A DNA stretch of 64,000 nt from positions 62,001 through 126,000 of the forward strand of contig NZ_QWJJ01000012.1 of the NCBI RefSeq assembly GCF_003575965.1. Reading direction: 5' to 3'. Source of the DNA: Pseudooceanicola sediminis. Its GTDB lineage: Bacteria; Pseudomonadota; Alphaproteobacteria; Rhodobacterales; Rhodobacteraceae. The notes beneath the pieces were generated by a model that saw only the letters and a program-made list of their open reading frames with translations, was not told the DNA's origin and did not search any database. A program made the position numbers and the translations under genes. The stretch's first letter is position 1; each line of letters opens with the position of its first letter. This document shows positions 17,663-26,505 of the stretch, piece after piece.

Positions 17663-17979
17663 CCGATACCCTGCAAAAACTCGCAGCGACGATCCAATCG
17701 CGCAAGGGCGCGGATCCGGCCTCCAGCTGGACGGCCAAGCTGCTCGACAAGGGCCCGGAAAAATGCGCCGAAAAGTTCGGCGAGGAATCGATCGAGGCGA
17801 TCATCGAAGCCGTCAAGGGCGACAAGGCCCGCCTCACCTCCGAAGCTGCCGATGTCCTTTATCACCTGCTGGTCATGCTGACCGCCCGCGACGTCACCCT
17901 GGACGAGGTTCTTGCCGAGCTTGCGCGCCGCGAAGGCACCTCCGGCATTGCCGAACGGGCCGCCCGCCCCCAGACCTGA
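17659..17979 (+). CDS. hisE: HisE, phosphoribosyl-ATP pyrophosphatase
   Basis: This 106-residue all-alpha MazG-like enzyme hydrolyses PR-ATP to PR-AMP. Its metal-binding residues lie in [14 protein letters not shown] and the [14 protein letters not shown] segment. It is a separate monofunctional gene, not a HisI-HisE fusion. The gene overlaps hisF (ATGA) and ends the block. A tandem 15-base CT-rich duplication follows the stop. Confidence 0.95.
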   Translation: MTDTLQKLAATIQSRKGADPASSWTAKLLDKGPEKCAEKFGEESIEAIIEAVKGDKARLTSEAADVLYHLLVMLTARDVTLDEVLAELARREGTSGIAERAARPQT

Positions 17980-18075
17980 CCTCTCCCTACCTGACCTCTC
18001 CCTCGCGGCCCCAACGCGGCACCAAACAGCCGGGGCGTCGCCGCACTTGGGCGGGCATCCCCAGAACTGACGCGC

Positions 18076-18516
18076 TCAGAACAATCGGGCGAACTCGATC
18101 TTGGGGCAGCGGTTCATCACCACGTCCACACCCGCCGCACGGGCCTGCGCCGCGGCCTCCGCATGGGCAATGCCCACCTGCATCCAGATGACCTTCAGCC
18201 CCGGCAGATATTGCAATGCCTCGTCCACGACGGGTGGCACCTGCGCCGGGCGGCGAAAGACATCGACCATCTCGATCGCATCGCCCAGGGCCTGTCCCGC
18301 CTCGGCCAGGCTGCCATAGACGGTTTCGCCCAATATTTCCTGACCTGCATATTTCGGGTTCACGGGAATGATCCGCATCCCGCGCGCCTGCATGATGGCC
18401 GGAACGAAATGATCGGGCCGGGCCGCATCGGGCGTCATGCCCACCACCGCGACCACCCGGGTCTCGGTCAGGATACGTTTCAGATCCGCGTCCGCATAGG
18501 TTTCATCAAAAGGCAT
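18076..18516 (-). CDS. CoA-binding (YccU-type) protein
   Basis: This 146-residue Rossmann-fold protein of the CoA_binding_2 family has a VVGMTPDAARPDHFV nucleotide loop, IPVNPKYAGQEILGE, the VDVFRRPAQVPPVV segment and WMQVGIAH toward the C-terminus. The start is supported by AGGAGG 5-11 bases upstream. Proteins of this family bind CoA but their role is unknown. It is convergent with hisE. Confidence 0.88.
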   Translation of the reverse strand: MPFDETYADADLKRILTETRVVAVVGMTPDAARPDHFVPAIMQARGMRIIPVNPKYAGQEILGETVYGSLAEAGQALGDAIEMVDVFRRPAQVPPVVDEALQYLPGLKVIWMQVGIAHAEAAAQARAAGVDVVMNRCPKIEFARLF

Positions 18517-18670
18517 CGCGCCCTCCTTGTCCTTGGCGTGACACCGCGGCACGCGGCGCCACCACCCGCCAATCTATCCCAGCCGCATTCGCAATCCGAT
18601 GCAAGCGCCACCAAAGCGACACCGCGCGGGCACATGCGCCGCGCCGACGCCGCCCCGCACCCCATGCAAG

Positions 18671-18700
18671 AAAAAAGCGCCCAAGGTGAACCCTGGGCGC
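18671..18700 (-). terminator. Rho-independent terminator (minus strand)
   Basis: A stem of GCGCCC...GGGCGC (18677-18700, extended by A-U and G-C pairs with one mismatch) is followed on the minus strand by six U residues. It terminates leftward transcription, 161 bases or more downstream of the rlmB stop. It could end the rlmB message or a separate small RNA. Confidence 0.85.
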
Positions 18701-18860
18701 CAGTGCGGAACGAGGGACAGTGAAAGGAAACATCGGCGTTCCGTGCCGAAGCCTCTGCTGGATTAATTAGGGTGTGCCCCCCGAATAGGAAGAGGTTGTA
18801 ATATGTTTGTGAACAGCCGCGAGACGAGAGGCCCTTGACGTCGCCTCGACCGCCCCGCCC
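18671..18860 (-). ncRNA. Candidate small RNA or structured rlmB 3' UTR
   Basis: Between the rlmB stop and the terminator there is no plausible gene, but there is structure. CGGAACG (18737-18743 on the minus strand) pairs with CGTTCCG (18706-18712), just before the terminator hairpin. This two-hairpin-plus-U-tract layout is typical of sRNAs or 3'-UTR-derived RNAs. I could not define a convincing promoter, so the 5' end is unknown; the interval given runs to the end of rlmB. Confidence 0.4.
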
Positions 18861-19637
18861 TCAGCCCCGCGCGGCGTAGAGCGCGACCGCAGCCGCATTC
18901 GACACGTTGAGAGAGCCGAAGGCCCCGGCAAACTCGATTCTCACCAGGGCGTCGCAGGTCTCGCGGGTCTTTTCGCGCAGGCCCGGACCCTCGGCCCCCA
19001 GCACCAGCGCAACCGGTCGATCCCGCACGCCCTCCATCGCCGCGTCGATGGTCTGCTCGGCCTCTCCCGCCAGGCCAAAGACGACATAGCCCATCTTCTG
19101 CAATTCCTGAATGGCATCCGCCAGGTTGCGCACCTTCAGATAGGGCTGACGCTCCAGCGCGCCGCTGGCGGTCTTGGCCAGAGCCCCGGTTTCGGGCGCC
19201 GAATGATGGCGCGGCGCCACCACGGCGCAGGCCCCGAACACCTCGGCCGAACGCAGGATCGCCCCGACGTTGTGCGGGTCGGTCACCCGGTCCAGCAGCA
19301 CGACACGCGGCGGGCGGATGCCGTCCCCCATGCAGCGGTCCTGCAAGGACCCCCAGTCCAGCGCCTTGACCTCCAGCGCCGCGCCCTGGTGCACCGACTG
19401 CGGATCGATCGGCGCGCTGAACCGGCGCGGGTCCGACAATTCCGGCTCCATCCCCGACGCCGCGACCGCGGCCTCCAGCTTGTCGAGCGCATTCTTCGTC
19501 ACGATCAGCCGCAGCTTTTCGCGCGCCGGATTCTCCAGCGCGTCGCGCACGGCATGAAGGCCGAACAGCCAGACCGTCTCGGCGGCGCTCGCCTTCTTGG
19601 CCTGTTCCTTTTCGACGATCCACTTTGGCTTCTTCAT
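18861..19637 (-). CDS. rlmB: RlmB-type 23S rRNA 2'-O-ribose methyltransferase
   Basis: This SpoU-family enzyme methylates a guanosine ribose in 23S rRNA (G2251 in E. coli). The 258-residue product has an N-terminal RNA-binding domain starting WLFGLHAVRDALENP and the SPOUT knot motifs LDRVTDPHNVGAILRSAEVF, LVLGAEGPGLRE and SLNVSNAAAVALYA. The start MKKPKWIVEK has an AGGAGAAG site directly upstream. Four phased ATACCG hexamers lie 67-106 bases upstream, and a divergent tRNA-Tyr lies beyond. Confidence 0.94.
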   Translation of the reverse strand: MKKPKWIVEKEQAKKASAAETVWLFGLHAVRDALENPAREKLRLIVTKNALDKLEAAVAASGMEPELSDPRRFSAPIDPQSVHQGAALEVKALDWGSLQDRCMGDGIRPPRVVLLDRVTDPHNVGAILRSAEVFGACAVVAPRHHSAPETGALAKTASGALERQPYLKVRNLADAIQELQKMGYVVFGLAGEAEQTIDAAMEGVRDRPVALVLGAEGPGLREKTRETCDALVRIEFAGAFGSLNVSNAAAVALYAARG

Positions 19638-19703
19638 CTTCTTCTCCTGACCGCATGGCCACGCAGAGTCCGCCCGACCTGGCGGAGCAAATGCTGCGCC
19701 GCA

Positions 19704-19743
19704 ATACCGACGTGATACCGTCCCCGATACCGTTCGGATACCG
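19704..19743 (+). repeat. Four ATACCG hexamers phased at 11-12 bp
   Basis: ATACCG starts at 19704, 19715, 19727 and 19738, one per DNA turn, between rlmB and tRNA-Tyr. The same hexamer at 11-bp spacing recurs at 28822 and, on the other strand, at 52601 and 52693. Face-of-helix phasing suggests a protein-binding array, but no regulator is known to me for this sequence. Confidence 0.6.
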
Positions 19744-19899
19744 CAGCCGGTTTCCGCCCTGTCTAGCGGGTTTTGGCGTCCTATGCTGCCCCTGACTTCA
19801 CTGCAAGCAAACAGACTGCGTTTTTCCGGTTGACGCCCCGCAGAGGCCCCGGTAATCACCCCCTCACGATCAGCCGAGGGCGCAAGCCAAGGCAGATCA

Positions 19900-19983
19900 G
19901 GGCGACGGGCTGCAAGGTGCGGCAGCGGACTGTAACTCCGCCGGGGAGACCCACGCCTGGTTCGATTCCAGGGTCGCCCACCA
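19900..19983 (+). tRNA. tRNA-Tyr (anticodon GTA)
   Basis: The 84-base gene has a perfect 7-bp acceptor stem (19900-19906 with 19973-19979), a discriminator A, an encoded CCA and a T arm with loop TTCGATT. The anticodon stem GCGGA/TCCGC surrounds loop CTGTAAC, with GTA at 19932-19934. A 14-base variable arm fits a class II tRNA such as Tyr. The D arm is odd: G stands at position 8 where U is almost universal, and two alternative D stems compete with the anticodon stem. Confidence 0.85.
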
Positions 19984-20127
19984 TTATCCCCCTTTAAAAT
20001 AACGAAAACGGGATCATGGTGGACCGCGCATAGCGGGCACCGTAGCCGGCGCAGCACCACGCGGCCCCACCCCGCTCAAGATCACGCAGGACATGCCCCA
20101 GTCGTCGGGACCATCGCCGCGTCGCCG

Positions 20128-22182
20128 CTACTGCGTCGCCGGCGCAGCTTTCGCCTGATGGGCAGATTGGATAAAGGCAACCAGGTCTTGCCGCTGATTC
20201 ACCTGGTCGATCAGATACCTGCTGCCCACCGGCGACAAGTGATCGCCATCACGATACAGGATTTCGCCTGTCTCGGGGTCGAACAGATCACAGCTCTCTT
20301 CATCGCAGAAATAATCCTGCGGAATGACGGCCATGACATTTTCGCGTTCGTCCAGCGCCCGAATGACATCATCCGTATACGCTGCCCGCGCAGAAACCTC
20401 GGCGCGCCCCAGCCTGAAACACCTGTCATCCGCAACAGTCTCGCCTGCCCACGAAAACAGCGTCTGGCATTGCGTCTGATCCAGTCCCAGCGGCGGCACC
20501 TGCGAAAACACGATCACCGACGTTCCCGTCGCCGCAATCACATCCACCGTGTCTTTCAAGGCGGCCTCGAACACCTGCCTCGATCGGGCCAGATCCGGCT
20601 TTTCGTAGACATCTGCAGGCACCATTCTGTCCGCGGCCACGCCCGGCACACTCGGAACTTCCAGCATCGGGAACCAGCGCGACGCCAGGACGACCTGCAT
20701 CATAATCCTCGCTCAGCGCCAGCGCCCGCTTGGCCGCCGTATGCGCCCGGCAGACCTTTTCACGAGCCCGCCGCGCGGCGTCGCCATCGTAATATCGCGT
20801 GACACCGAACAGCGGCGGACACCCGGGAACATCGACCACGTCGACTTCGATACCCTGACTTGCGACATATTCCCTGAAACCCGCGTCCAAATGTCCCGCG
20901 TGGCTATCGCCCAGGATCAGAACACGGGCGTCAACGCCTGCGTCGGGGACGAGCCGTTCGAATTCCCGCCCGTCCGGGGAACCAGGATAAGGCACCGAAA
21001 TTTCTGACACATTTGTCGCCAGCTGGGCGCCGTCGCCGGCAAAAACGTCGTACTTCAGCGCCCCCGCGACCCCACTCAGCATCAGGATCGTCAGGGTCAA
21101 TCCGGCCAGAAAGGGTTTGTTCTGGAACCTGCGGTGCGCAGGCGCAGGATCGCGGAACGTCTGTTCGACAAAATAATAGCTCATCGCGGCAAGGGCGATG
21201 GACGCCGGAAACAGCGCCAGCCGCAGCATGATGGACGGCTCGTACGGCAGGCGATACGTCAGGTACACGACCAGCGGCCAATGCACCAGGTAGAGGGAAT
21301 AGCTGATCAGTCCGATCCAGACGATCGGGCGCCATGTCAGGAACCGCCCGACAGGACCACTGGCCCCATACACGATGATCAGCACGGTGCCGATAAAGGG
21401 AAGCAGACTCAGCGCGCCCGGCAGGCGCGACGTCTCGCTCAGCAGGAAATAGGACCCAAGTATCAGCGCTAGCCCGACACAAGCCAGCGTCGACTGCAGT
21501 GCGGGCCCCGTCGTGAGATCTCTGTAATCCGGAGATTTGTCCGCCATCAGCAGGGCGAGCGCCGCGCCGGTCAGCAGTTCGAACGCGCGAAAAGGCAGCA
21601 GGTAATACGCGGCACTCGGGTCACGCCCGATCCAGAGTTCGGCCGCGCCCAGGCTGATCAACAGCAATATCAGGCAGACCGGCAGAACCGCCTTGCCGAA
21701 CCGCAGCAACAAAAGCAGCATCGTCGGCCAGATCAGATAGAACTGCTCCTCCACGGCCAATGACCACGTGTGCAGCAATGGCTTGAATTGTGCGGCGGTA
21801 TCGAAATAGCCGATTTCCAGATAGTAATTGATATTGGCCAGTGAAAACAACGCAAAGGGAATGGACTGTAAAAAGCTCGCCTGATCTGCCTTGCCCAGGA
21901 CAGGGTATAGCAATACCACACTCGCCCCGATGACGACCACAGCGGCAGGCATCAGGCGGCGCAGGCGACGAACGTAAAAGCGCGCATAACTGAACGTGCC
22001 GGTTCTGCTGCGTTCCTGAATGATCAGTCGTGAAATCAGGTATCCACTGATGAAGAAAAGACATCGATGCCCAGAAATCCACCAGGAAAACCGGGAATGT
22101 GAAAATGCGCCAAGAGAACGCCGATCACCGCAACGGTGCGCAGTCCGTCAACATGCGGGTAATAGGTGCCAGCCGGTTTCAT
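20128..22182 (-). pseudogene. Membrane O-acyltransferase with SGNH domain, two frameshifts
   Basis: The intact protein would be an OafA/YrhL-type acyltransferase-3 (about ten membrane segments) with a C-terminal SGNH domain, used to acylate surface polysaccharides. The start MKPAGTYYPHVDGLRTVAV at 22182 reads through GIDVF, then needs one extra base in the A4 run at 22056-22059 to give the expected FFFISGYLISRLI. The long middle frame holds PLLHTWSLAVEEQFYL and the SGNH nucleophile motif ILGDSHAGH. Near 20694-20695 an extra base shifts the frame again, before VVLASRWF and the catalytic DHLS. The total span is 685 codons, in phase. Confidence 0.85.
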
Positions 22183-22570
22183 GGTCGCACTCCGTTCAGT
22201 TCACCGACGACTAGCGAGGCCCGAAAATACTGTCTATCGGTTGCCCGGTGGGAACGTACAAAGCGGCGTGCATGATCTTTCAGCTGCGCGCAAATTACGC
22301 ATTTGGCCATTGTCATTGCAACTCAAAGATTTTGACCATCAGTCAAAAATCAGCTCCACGCAGTACGCCTTGCTGCGCTGATCTTTTGGCGTGTCATTCT
22401 GGCGATGCCATCAGCCCTGTTTCTTTGGCACGAGCTATTCCACTCAATCTCAACCCCAAGCAGGACAGGGCATCAGGCTCAATCCTAGGAGGTACACGTC
22501 CCGAATTCGCCCATGGCAAAAGCCTGCAGTGCCGACGGCATTGCAGGCCAATGCCTTTGTCCTGGCGCGG
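22183..22570. other. Intergenic region with a short AT hairpin
   Basis: These 388 bases lie upstream of the acyltransferase and downstream of the chemoreceptor. TTTTGAC (22330-22336) and GTCAAAA (22342-22348) form a 7-bp dyad with a 5-base loop, either a weak terminator for the chemoreceptor or an operator. Local GC content is lower than elsewhere. I see no gene. Confidence 0.5.
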
Positions 22571-24439
22571 TCAGAAATCCTCCCACGAGTCATCATGCGA
22601 AGAGGAGCTTGGCGCGGGCGCATTGACGGCCTTTGCCATGGGCTGAGGTGCCGATTTTGCCGGACTACTGCTGTTGAAGGACACGACCTTTGCGCTGTCA
22701 CGGGACAATTTGAACTGTGAAAGAGCCCGGCGCAGGCCAATCGCCTCCTGTGTCATGGACCGGCTGGAATCCAACGTGTGCTGGAACTTGGCCGAGTTTT
22801 CCTGGGTTGTGCGATCCAGATGCGCAACCGAGGTGTTGATTTCGCTGACACCGGCCGATTGTTCGTTGGCGGAGGTCGCGATGTCGGAGATATGCGACGC
22901 GATCTTGGCCACCGACCCCGAGATCTGGTCCAGCGATGCTCCCGCCTCATTCACCAGCGACACGCCATCCTTGACGTGATTCCCGCTCTCCGTGATCAGG
23001 ATGTTGATTTCACGCGCGGCTTCGGATGACCGCTGTGCCAGCGCGCGCACTTCCGATGCGACCACGGCAAAACCTCGGCCTGATTCCCCGGCCCGTGCGG
23101 CCTCGATCCCGGCGTTCAGTGCCAGCAGGTTGGTCTGGAAGGCGATATCGTCGATCACATCCATGATCTGCGCGATCTTGCCGGAACTGTTCTCGATCTC
23201 GCCCATGGCGGTCACCGCCCGGCGTACGACCTCGCCGCTCTGCTCGGCATTGCTCCGGGCCTGGGTCGCGATGATGTCGGCTTCGGATGCGCCCTTGGCC
23301 GCCAACTTGACCGAAGAGGTCAGCTCTTCGATGGCAGCGGCCGCTTCCTCCAGCGATGCTGCGGATTCGATCGAGCTGCGCGCGACGACCTCAGCCGAAC
23401 TGCTGATCTGCTCACCGCGCTGCTCCAGGCTGATCGAGGTTTCGCTGATCGTTCCGATAAGGTCGGCGAGCTTGGCGACGGTGCCGTTGAAATCGCTCCG
23501 CAACGCCTCGTAACTCTCGGGAAAGGCATCTTTAAGCTGGGTGCTCAGATCCCCGGTCGACAACAACCTCAGGCCCGTTGCCAGCGCAGTGACGGCGGCC
23601 TCCTGTTCGCTCTTGCGGCGTTCGGCGTCGCGTTCCAGTTCGGCTCCGCGGCGGATATCCTGACGGAACGTTTCGACGGATCGCGCCATTTCGCCAATTT
23701 CATCGGCCTTGTCAGCATAGGGAATATCGCTTGTGGAATCGCCCTTCGTCAGGTTTTCCATGCGAAGGTTCAGCCGGTTGATCGGGCCGGTGACACTGCG
23801 CGCGATCAGCCAGCTCACGATCCCGAGGCAGAGCAGCCCAATCCCGAAGGCGATGTAGGCACGCATCCTGATATGCGCGATCTGCGCCTCGATATCCTGA
23901 ATGTAGGACCCCGATCCGATCACCCATTCCCAGGGTTCGAATGCGCGGGCAAAGCTCATCTTGGGCAGCTTTTCCGCGGTATCCCCACTGGTGCGCTGCG
24001 TGGCGTAGAAAACCACACCGCCGCCGGCCCGGGCCGCGCTCAGCAAGGCGCCATAGACGTCGACGCCATCTGGATCCAGCGAACCGCCCCTTCGCGTCCC
24101 GACCTGGTCCGGGCTACGGCCATGGGCCTTGACCACGGTGTCGTAATCAAACGCGAAAAGGTAGTTTCCGTCGTCGTATCGCACCTTTTGCAACAGATCC
24201 ACGGCCTCGGCCTGTGCCTCTTCAAGCGACAAGGTTCCGTCCACAACCTGATCGTTCAGCGCCGAAACCAGGCTTGCGGAGGAATCGACGATGTCCCGCA
24301 GATGCGCCTCACGCATACTGTAGATGTTGCGTACGGTGATATCGTACATGGTGAAGGCTAGAGCCGCACTGGCCAGTACGGAAACCAGAATGATCGAATA
24401 GATACGGGCGCCGATCCTGAGGCCCTTTTTTGGTTTCAT
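22571..24439 (-). CDS. Methyl-accepting chemotaxis protein with Cache sensor
   Basis: This 622-residue transmembrane receptor has TM1 at about residues 13-32 and a single-Cache periplasmic domain at about 35-190 ([15 protein letters not shown] and [15 protein letters not shown] are typical of sCache_2). TM2 is at about 195-215, followed by HAMP to about 270 and a long coiled-coil signalling domain. The conserved hairpin tip is [20 protein letters not shown] with EVRALAQRS following. The C-terminus is SWEDF after a serine-rich linker, a WxxF-type pentapeptide that tethers CheR or CheB in other receptors. The ligand is unknown; small organic acids are common for this sensor type. Confidence 0.92.
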   Translation of the reverse strand: MKPKKGLRIGARIYSIILVSVLASAALAFTMYDITVRNIYSMREAHLRDIVDSSASLVSALNDQVVDGTLSLEEAQAEAVDLLQKVRYDDGNYLFAFDYDTVVKAHGRSPDQVGTRRGGSLDPDGVDVYGALLSAARAGGGVVFYATQRTSGDTAEKLPKMSFARAFEPWEWVIGSGSYIQDIEAQIAHIRMRAYIAFGIGLLCLGIVSWLIARSVTGPINRLNLRMENLTKGDSTSDIPYADKADEIGEMARSVETFRQDIRRGAELERDAERRKSEQEAAVTALATGLRLLSTGDLSTQLKDAFPESYEALRSDFNGTVAKLADLIGTISETSISLEQRGEQISSSAEVVARSSIESAASLEEAAAAIEELTSSVKLAAKGASEADIIATQARSNAEQSGEVVRRAVTAMGEIENSSGKIAQIMDVIDDIAFQTNLLALNAGIEAARAGESGRGFAVVASEVRALAQRSSEAAREINILITESGNHVKDGVSLVNEAGASLDQISGSVAKIASHISDIATSANEQSAGVSEINTSVAHLDRTTQENSAKFQHTLDSSRSMTQEAIGLRRALSQFKLSRDSAKVVSFNSSSPAKSAPQPMAKAVNAPAPSSSSHDDSWEDF

Positions 24440-24769
24440 TCCCGCGTCTCCTTTGGCGTTCGCCCTAGGAATGTACCGAAAGAGTAAAGCCCACGTTTAT
24501 TCCGATCGCGCTTGTGACAGGAAAACGATGGAATTTTAGCAAATCGGAACATCACCTCGCCCTGGCGCTGCCATCTGTGCCCGGCCCGTCCGAAAATTTA
24601 CGGTTTCGTCGCTCTTGGTCCCTAGGACAAGCTGGCGGGCCGTGAATTGCGGCGCGTGCGACGCCCCTTTGCGGTGGCTTTGGTTCGTGCCAAGGTCCCT
24701 TCGGGCCTCGCGGATGCAAAGTGACCGGGGGCCTGCAAGCTATGTCGGCAGGGTGATTGGACGGGCCAG
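24440..24769. other. Intergenic region between divergent genes
   Basis: These 330 bases separate the divergent chemoreceptor and glycosyltransferase-like genes. They should contain both promoters, but I could not pick out confident -35/-10 elements, repeats or RNA structure. Confidence 0.5.
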
Positions 24770-25762
24770 ATGCACCAGGAACACGCGTTCAACATCGTTG
24801 TCGTCGGCCAGTCGGGGCGCCTGCAATACGAGGCCGCGCTGTTCGCGGCCTCTCTGCGCGCCACGAATCCCGACTTTCGCGGCCGCCTGTTCATTGCCGA
24901 GCCACAGCCCGGCCCGTTGTGGCCACAGGACCCACGCATCGACAACCAGGATGTGCGCGACCTGCTGGCGGCCCTCGACGCTGAGATATTACCCTTCGAA
25001 AGCCGCCATTTCGGTGCCGCTTATCCCCATGGAAACAAGATCGAATGCCTCGGCGCGCTGCCCGAGGGCGAACCTTTCGTCTTTTTCGACAGTGACACGC
25101 TCCTGCTCGACCGGCTCAATCGCGTGCCCTTCGATTTCACGCGCCCCACCGCGTCCTTGCGGCGCCAAGGCACCTGGCCCGTGATCGAGCTGTACGGGCC
25201 GGGCTACAGCGAGATCTGGCAAAGCCTGTATGATCGTTTCGGACTGGATTTCGCGGGCTCGATCGACCCCACCTGGCCAGATGAATTCTGGCGACGATAC
25301 CTGTATTTCAACGCCGGGTTCTTCTTTTTCCGCTGCCCCCGAGAGTTCGGGGCGCGCTTCCTCGACTACGCATTGTCGATCCGCGACGACCCACCACCGG
25401 CCCTGGTGTGCCAACCGCTTGATCCCTGGCTCGACCAGATCGCCCTGCCCCTGGTCATTCATGCCCTGGGGGGCGGACGCGACACCCTGCCGCCCGGCCT
25501 GCTGGATGGCTCTGTCAGTTGCCATTACCGACTGTTGCCAATGCTTTACGCCCGTGAAGACGATGCGGTTGTCGCGATGCTGGAAACGGTGACAAGCCCC
25601 AACAGGGTCAAGAAGGTCCTGAAACAATACGATCCGATCAAGCGCATGATCTACCAGGGACGCGGCAAGAAGGTCCGCGACCTGTTCGACCGCTCGGATC
25701 TACCGCGCCGGGAACAGGCGATCCGCAACCGGATCAAGCGCGAAGGCTTCTGGATGCGCTAA
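24770..25762 (+). CDS. Glycosyltransferase-like protein (DxD motif)
   Basis: This 330-residue cytosolic protein has a GT-A-like layout: an N-terminal beta-alpha unit (FNIVVVGQSGRLQYEAALF) and a DxD motif in VFFDSDTLLLD near residue 110. YLYFNAGFFFFR and DQIALPLVIHAL follow, as seen in GT8-like families where the acceptor side is read. The C-terminal region is basic (KKVLKQYDPIKRMIYQGRGKK). The sugar donor and acceptor are unknown. It ends 4 bases inside the convergent glyoxalase-fold gene. Confidence 0.65.
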   Translation: MHQEHAFNIVVVGQSGRLQYEAALFAASLRATNPDFRGRLFIAEPQPGPLWPQDPRIDNQDVRDLLAALDAEILPFESRHFGAAYPHGNKIECLGALPEGEPFVFFDSDTLLLDRLNRVPFDFTRPTASLRRQGTWPVIELYGPGYSEIWQSLYDRFGLDFAGSIDPTWPDEFWRRYLYFNAGFFFFRCPREFGARFLDYALSIRDDPPPALVCQPLDPWLDQIALPLVIHALGGGRDTLPPGLLDGSVSCHYRLLPMLYAREDDAVVAMLETVTSPNRVKKVLKQYDPIKRMIYQGRGKKVRDLFDRSDLPRREQAIRNRIKREGFWMR

Positions 25763-26172
25763 TGCGCCAGGATCTGTGACGTATCGCGAAATCCCTTGAC
25801 CTCCATCGGGTTGCCCGACGGATCGCGAAAGAACATCGTCCATTGTTCCCCCGGCTCGCCCTCGAAACGCACCTGCGGCTCCAGCACGAAGGTTACACCG
25901 CTTTGGCGCAAACGCTCGGCCAGGGCCTGCCATTCCTCCAGCGGAAGCACGAAACCGAAATGCGGCATCGGCACCATGTGCGCGCCGACCTTTCCCGTCG
26001 GCGCATTCGCCATCGGCTCGCCCAGATGCAGCGAAAGCTGATGCCCGTACAGGCCGAAATCCACCCAGGTCTGGGTGCTGCGCCCCTCTTCACCGCCCAA
26101 CACTTTTCCGTAAAATTCGCGGGATTCGTCCAGGTCAGTCACGTGAAATGCAAAGTGAAACGGGTAGATCAA
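25759..26172 (-). CDS. VOC-family (glyoxalase/dioxygenase fold) protein
   Basis: This 137-residue protein has two beta-alpha-beta-beta-beta units. FHFAFHVTDLDESREFYGKV opens the first, and MPHFGFVLPLEEW and FFRDPSGNPMEVKGF mark the second. Metal-ligand positions (His in FAFHV, His in PMPHFG and Glu in NPMEVKG) are present, so it is probably a metal-dependent enzyme. The reaction is unknown. Its stop overlaps that of the convergent upstream gene. Confidence 0.85.
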   Translation of the reverse strand: MIYPFHFAFHVTDLDESREFYGKVLGGEEGRSTQTWVDFGLYGHQLSLHLGEPMANAPTGKVGAHMVPMPHFGFVLPLEEWQALAERLRQSGVTFVLEPQVRFEGEPGEQWTMFFRDPSGNPMEVKGFRDTSQILAH

Positions 26173-26505
26173 GGTCTTGTCCTTTCGACCGAATGACGGG
26201 ATTGCAGATTTTACCGTGCCACGTTTTCCGCTTGCTTTTCAATGGGCTGGGCGCGGGTTTTCCGCGCCATCGGCGTCGGGTCGCACCGGGGACCACTCGG
26301 GGGCCACTCGGGGGCCACTGCCGCCCTGCACCGCCACACTGCCGTGCCGCCGATTTCTGCCGATGGTTTGGGTTTCGCTTTGCCTCCCCGCGCCACTAGG
26401 CTAGTCTGATCAGATCACCTTGGGCCAAAGAGGCCGTGCAACGCGGCCCCTGTTGATGCATGGCCCGGCCCCTTCAGCTTCTGGCGAAAGCGCACCCGAC
26501 CAGAC
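26173..26505. other. Intergenic region with an 11-bp triplication
   Basis: These 333 bases lie between divergent genes. An 11-bp unit, CGGGG(A/G)CCACT, is repeated three times in tandem at 26287-26319. I see no gene or RNA structure otherwise. Confidence 0.6.

Noticed and set aside
18506-18733. Minus-strand frame of 75 codons over the rlmB 3' terminator
   Set aside because: It covers the intrinsic terminator and overlaps the CoA-binding protein upstream region; sequence is Arg-rich noise.
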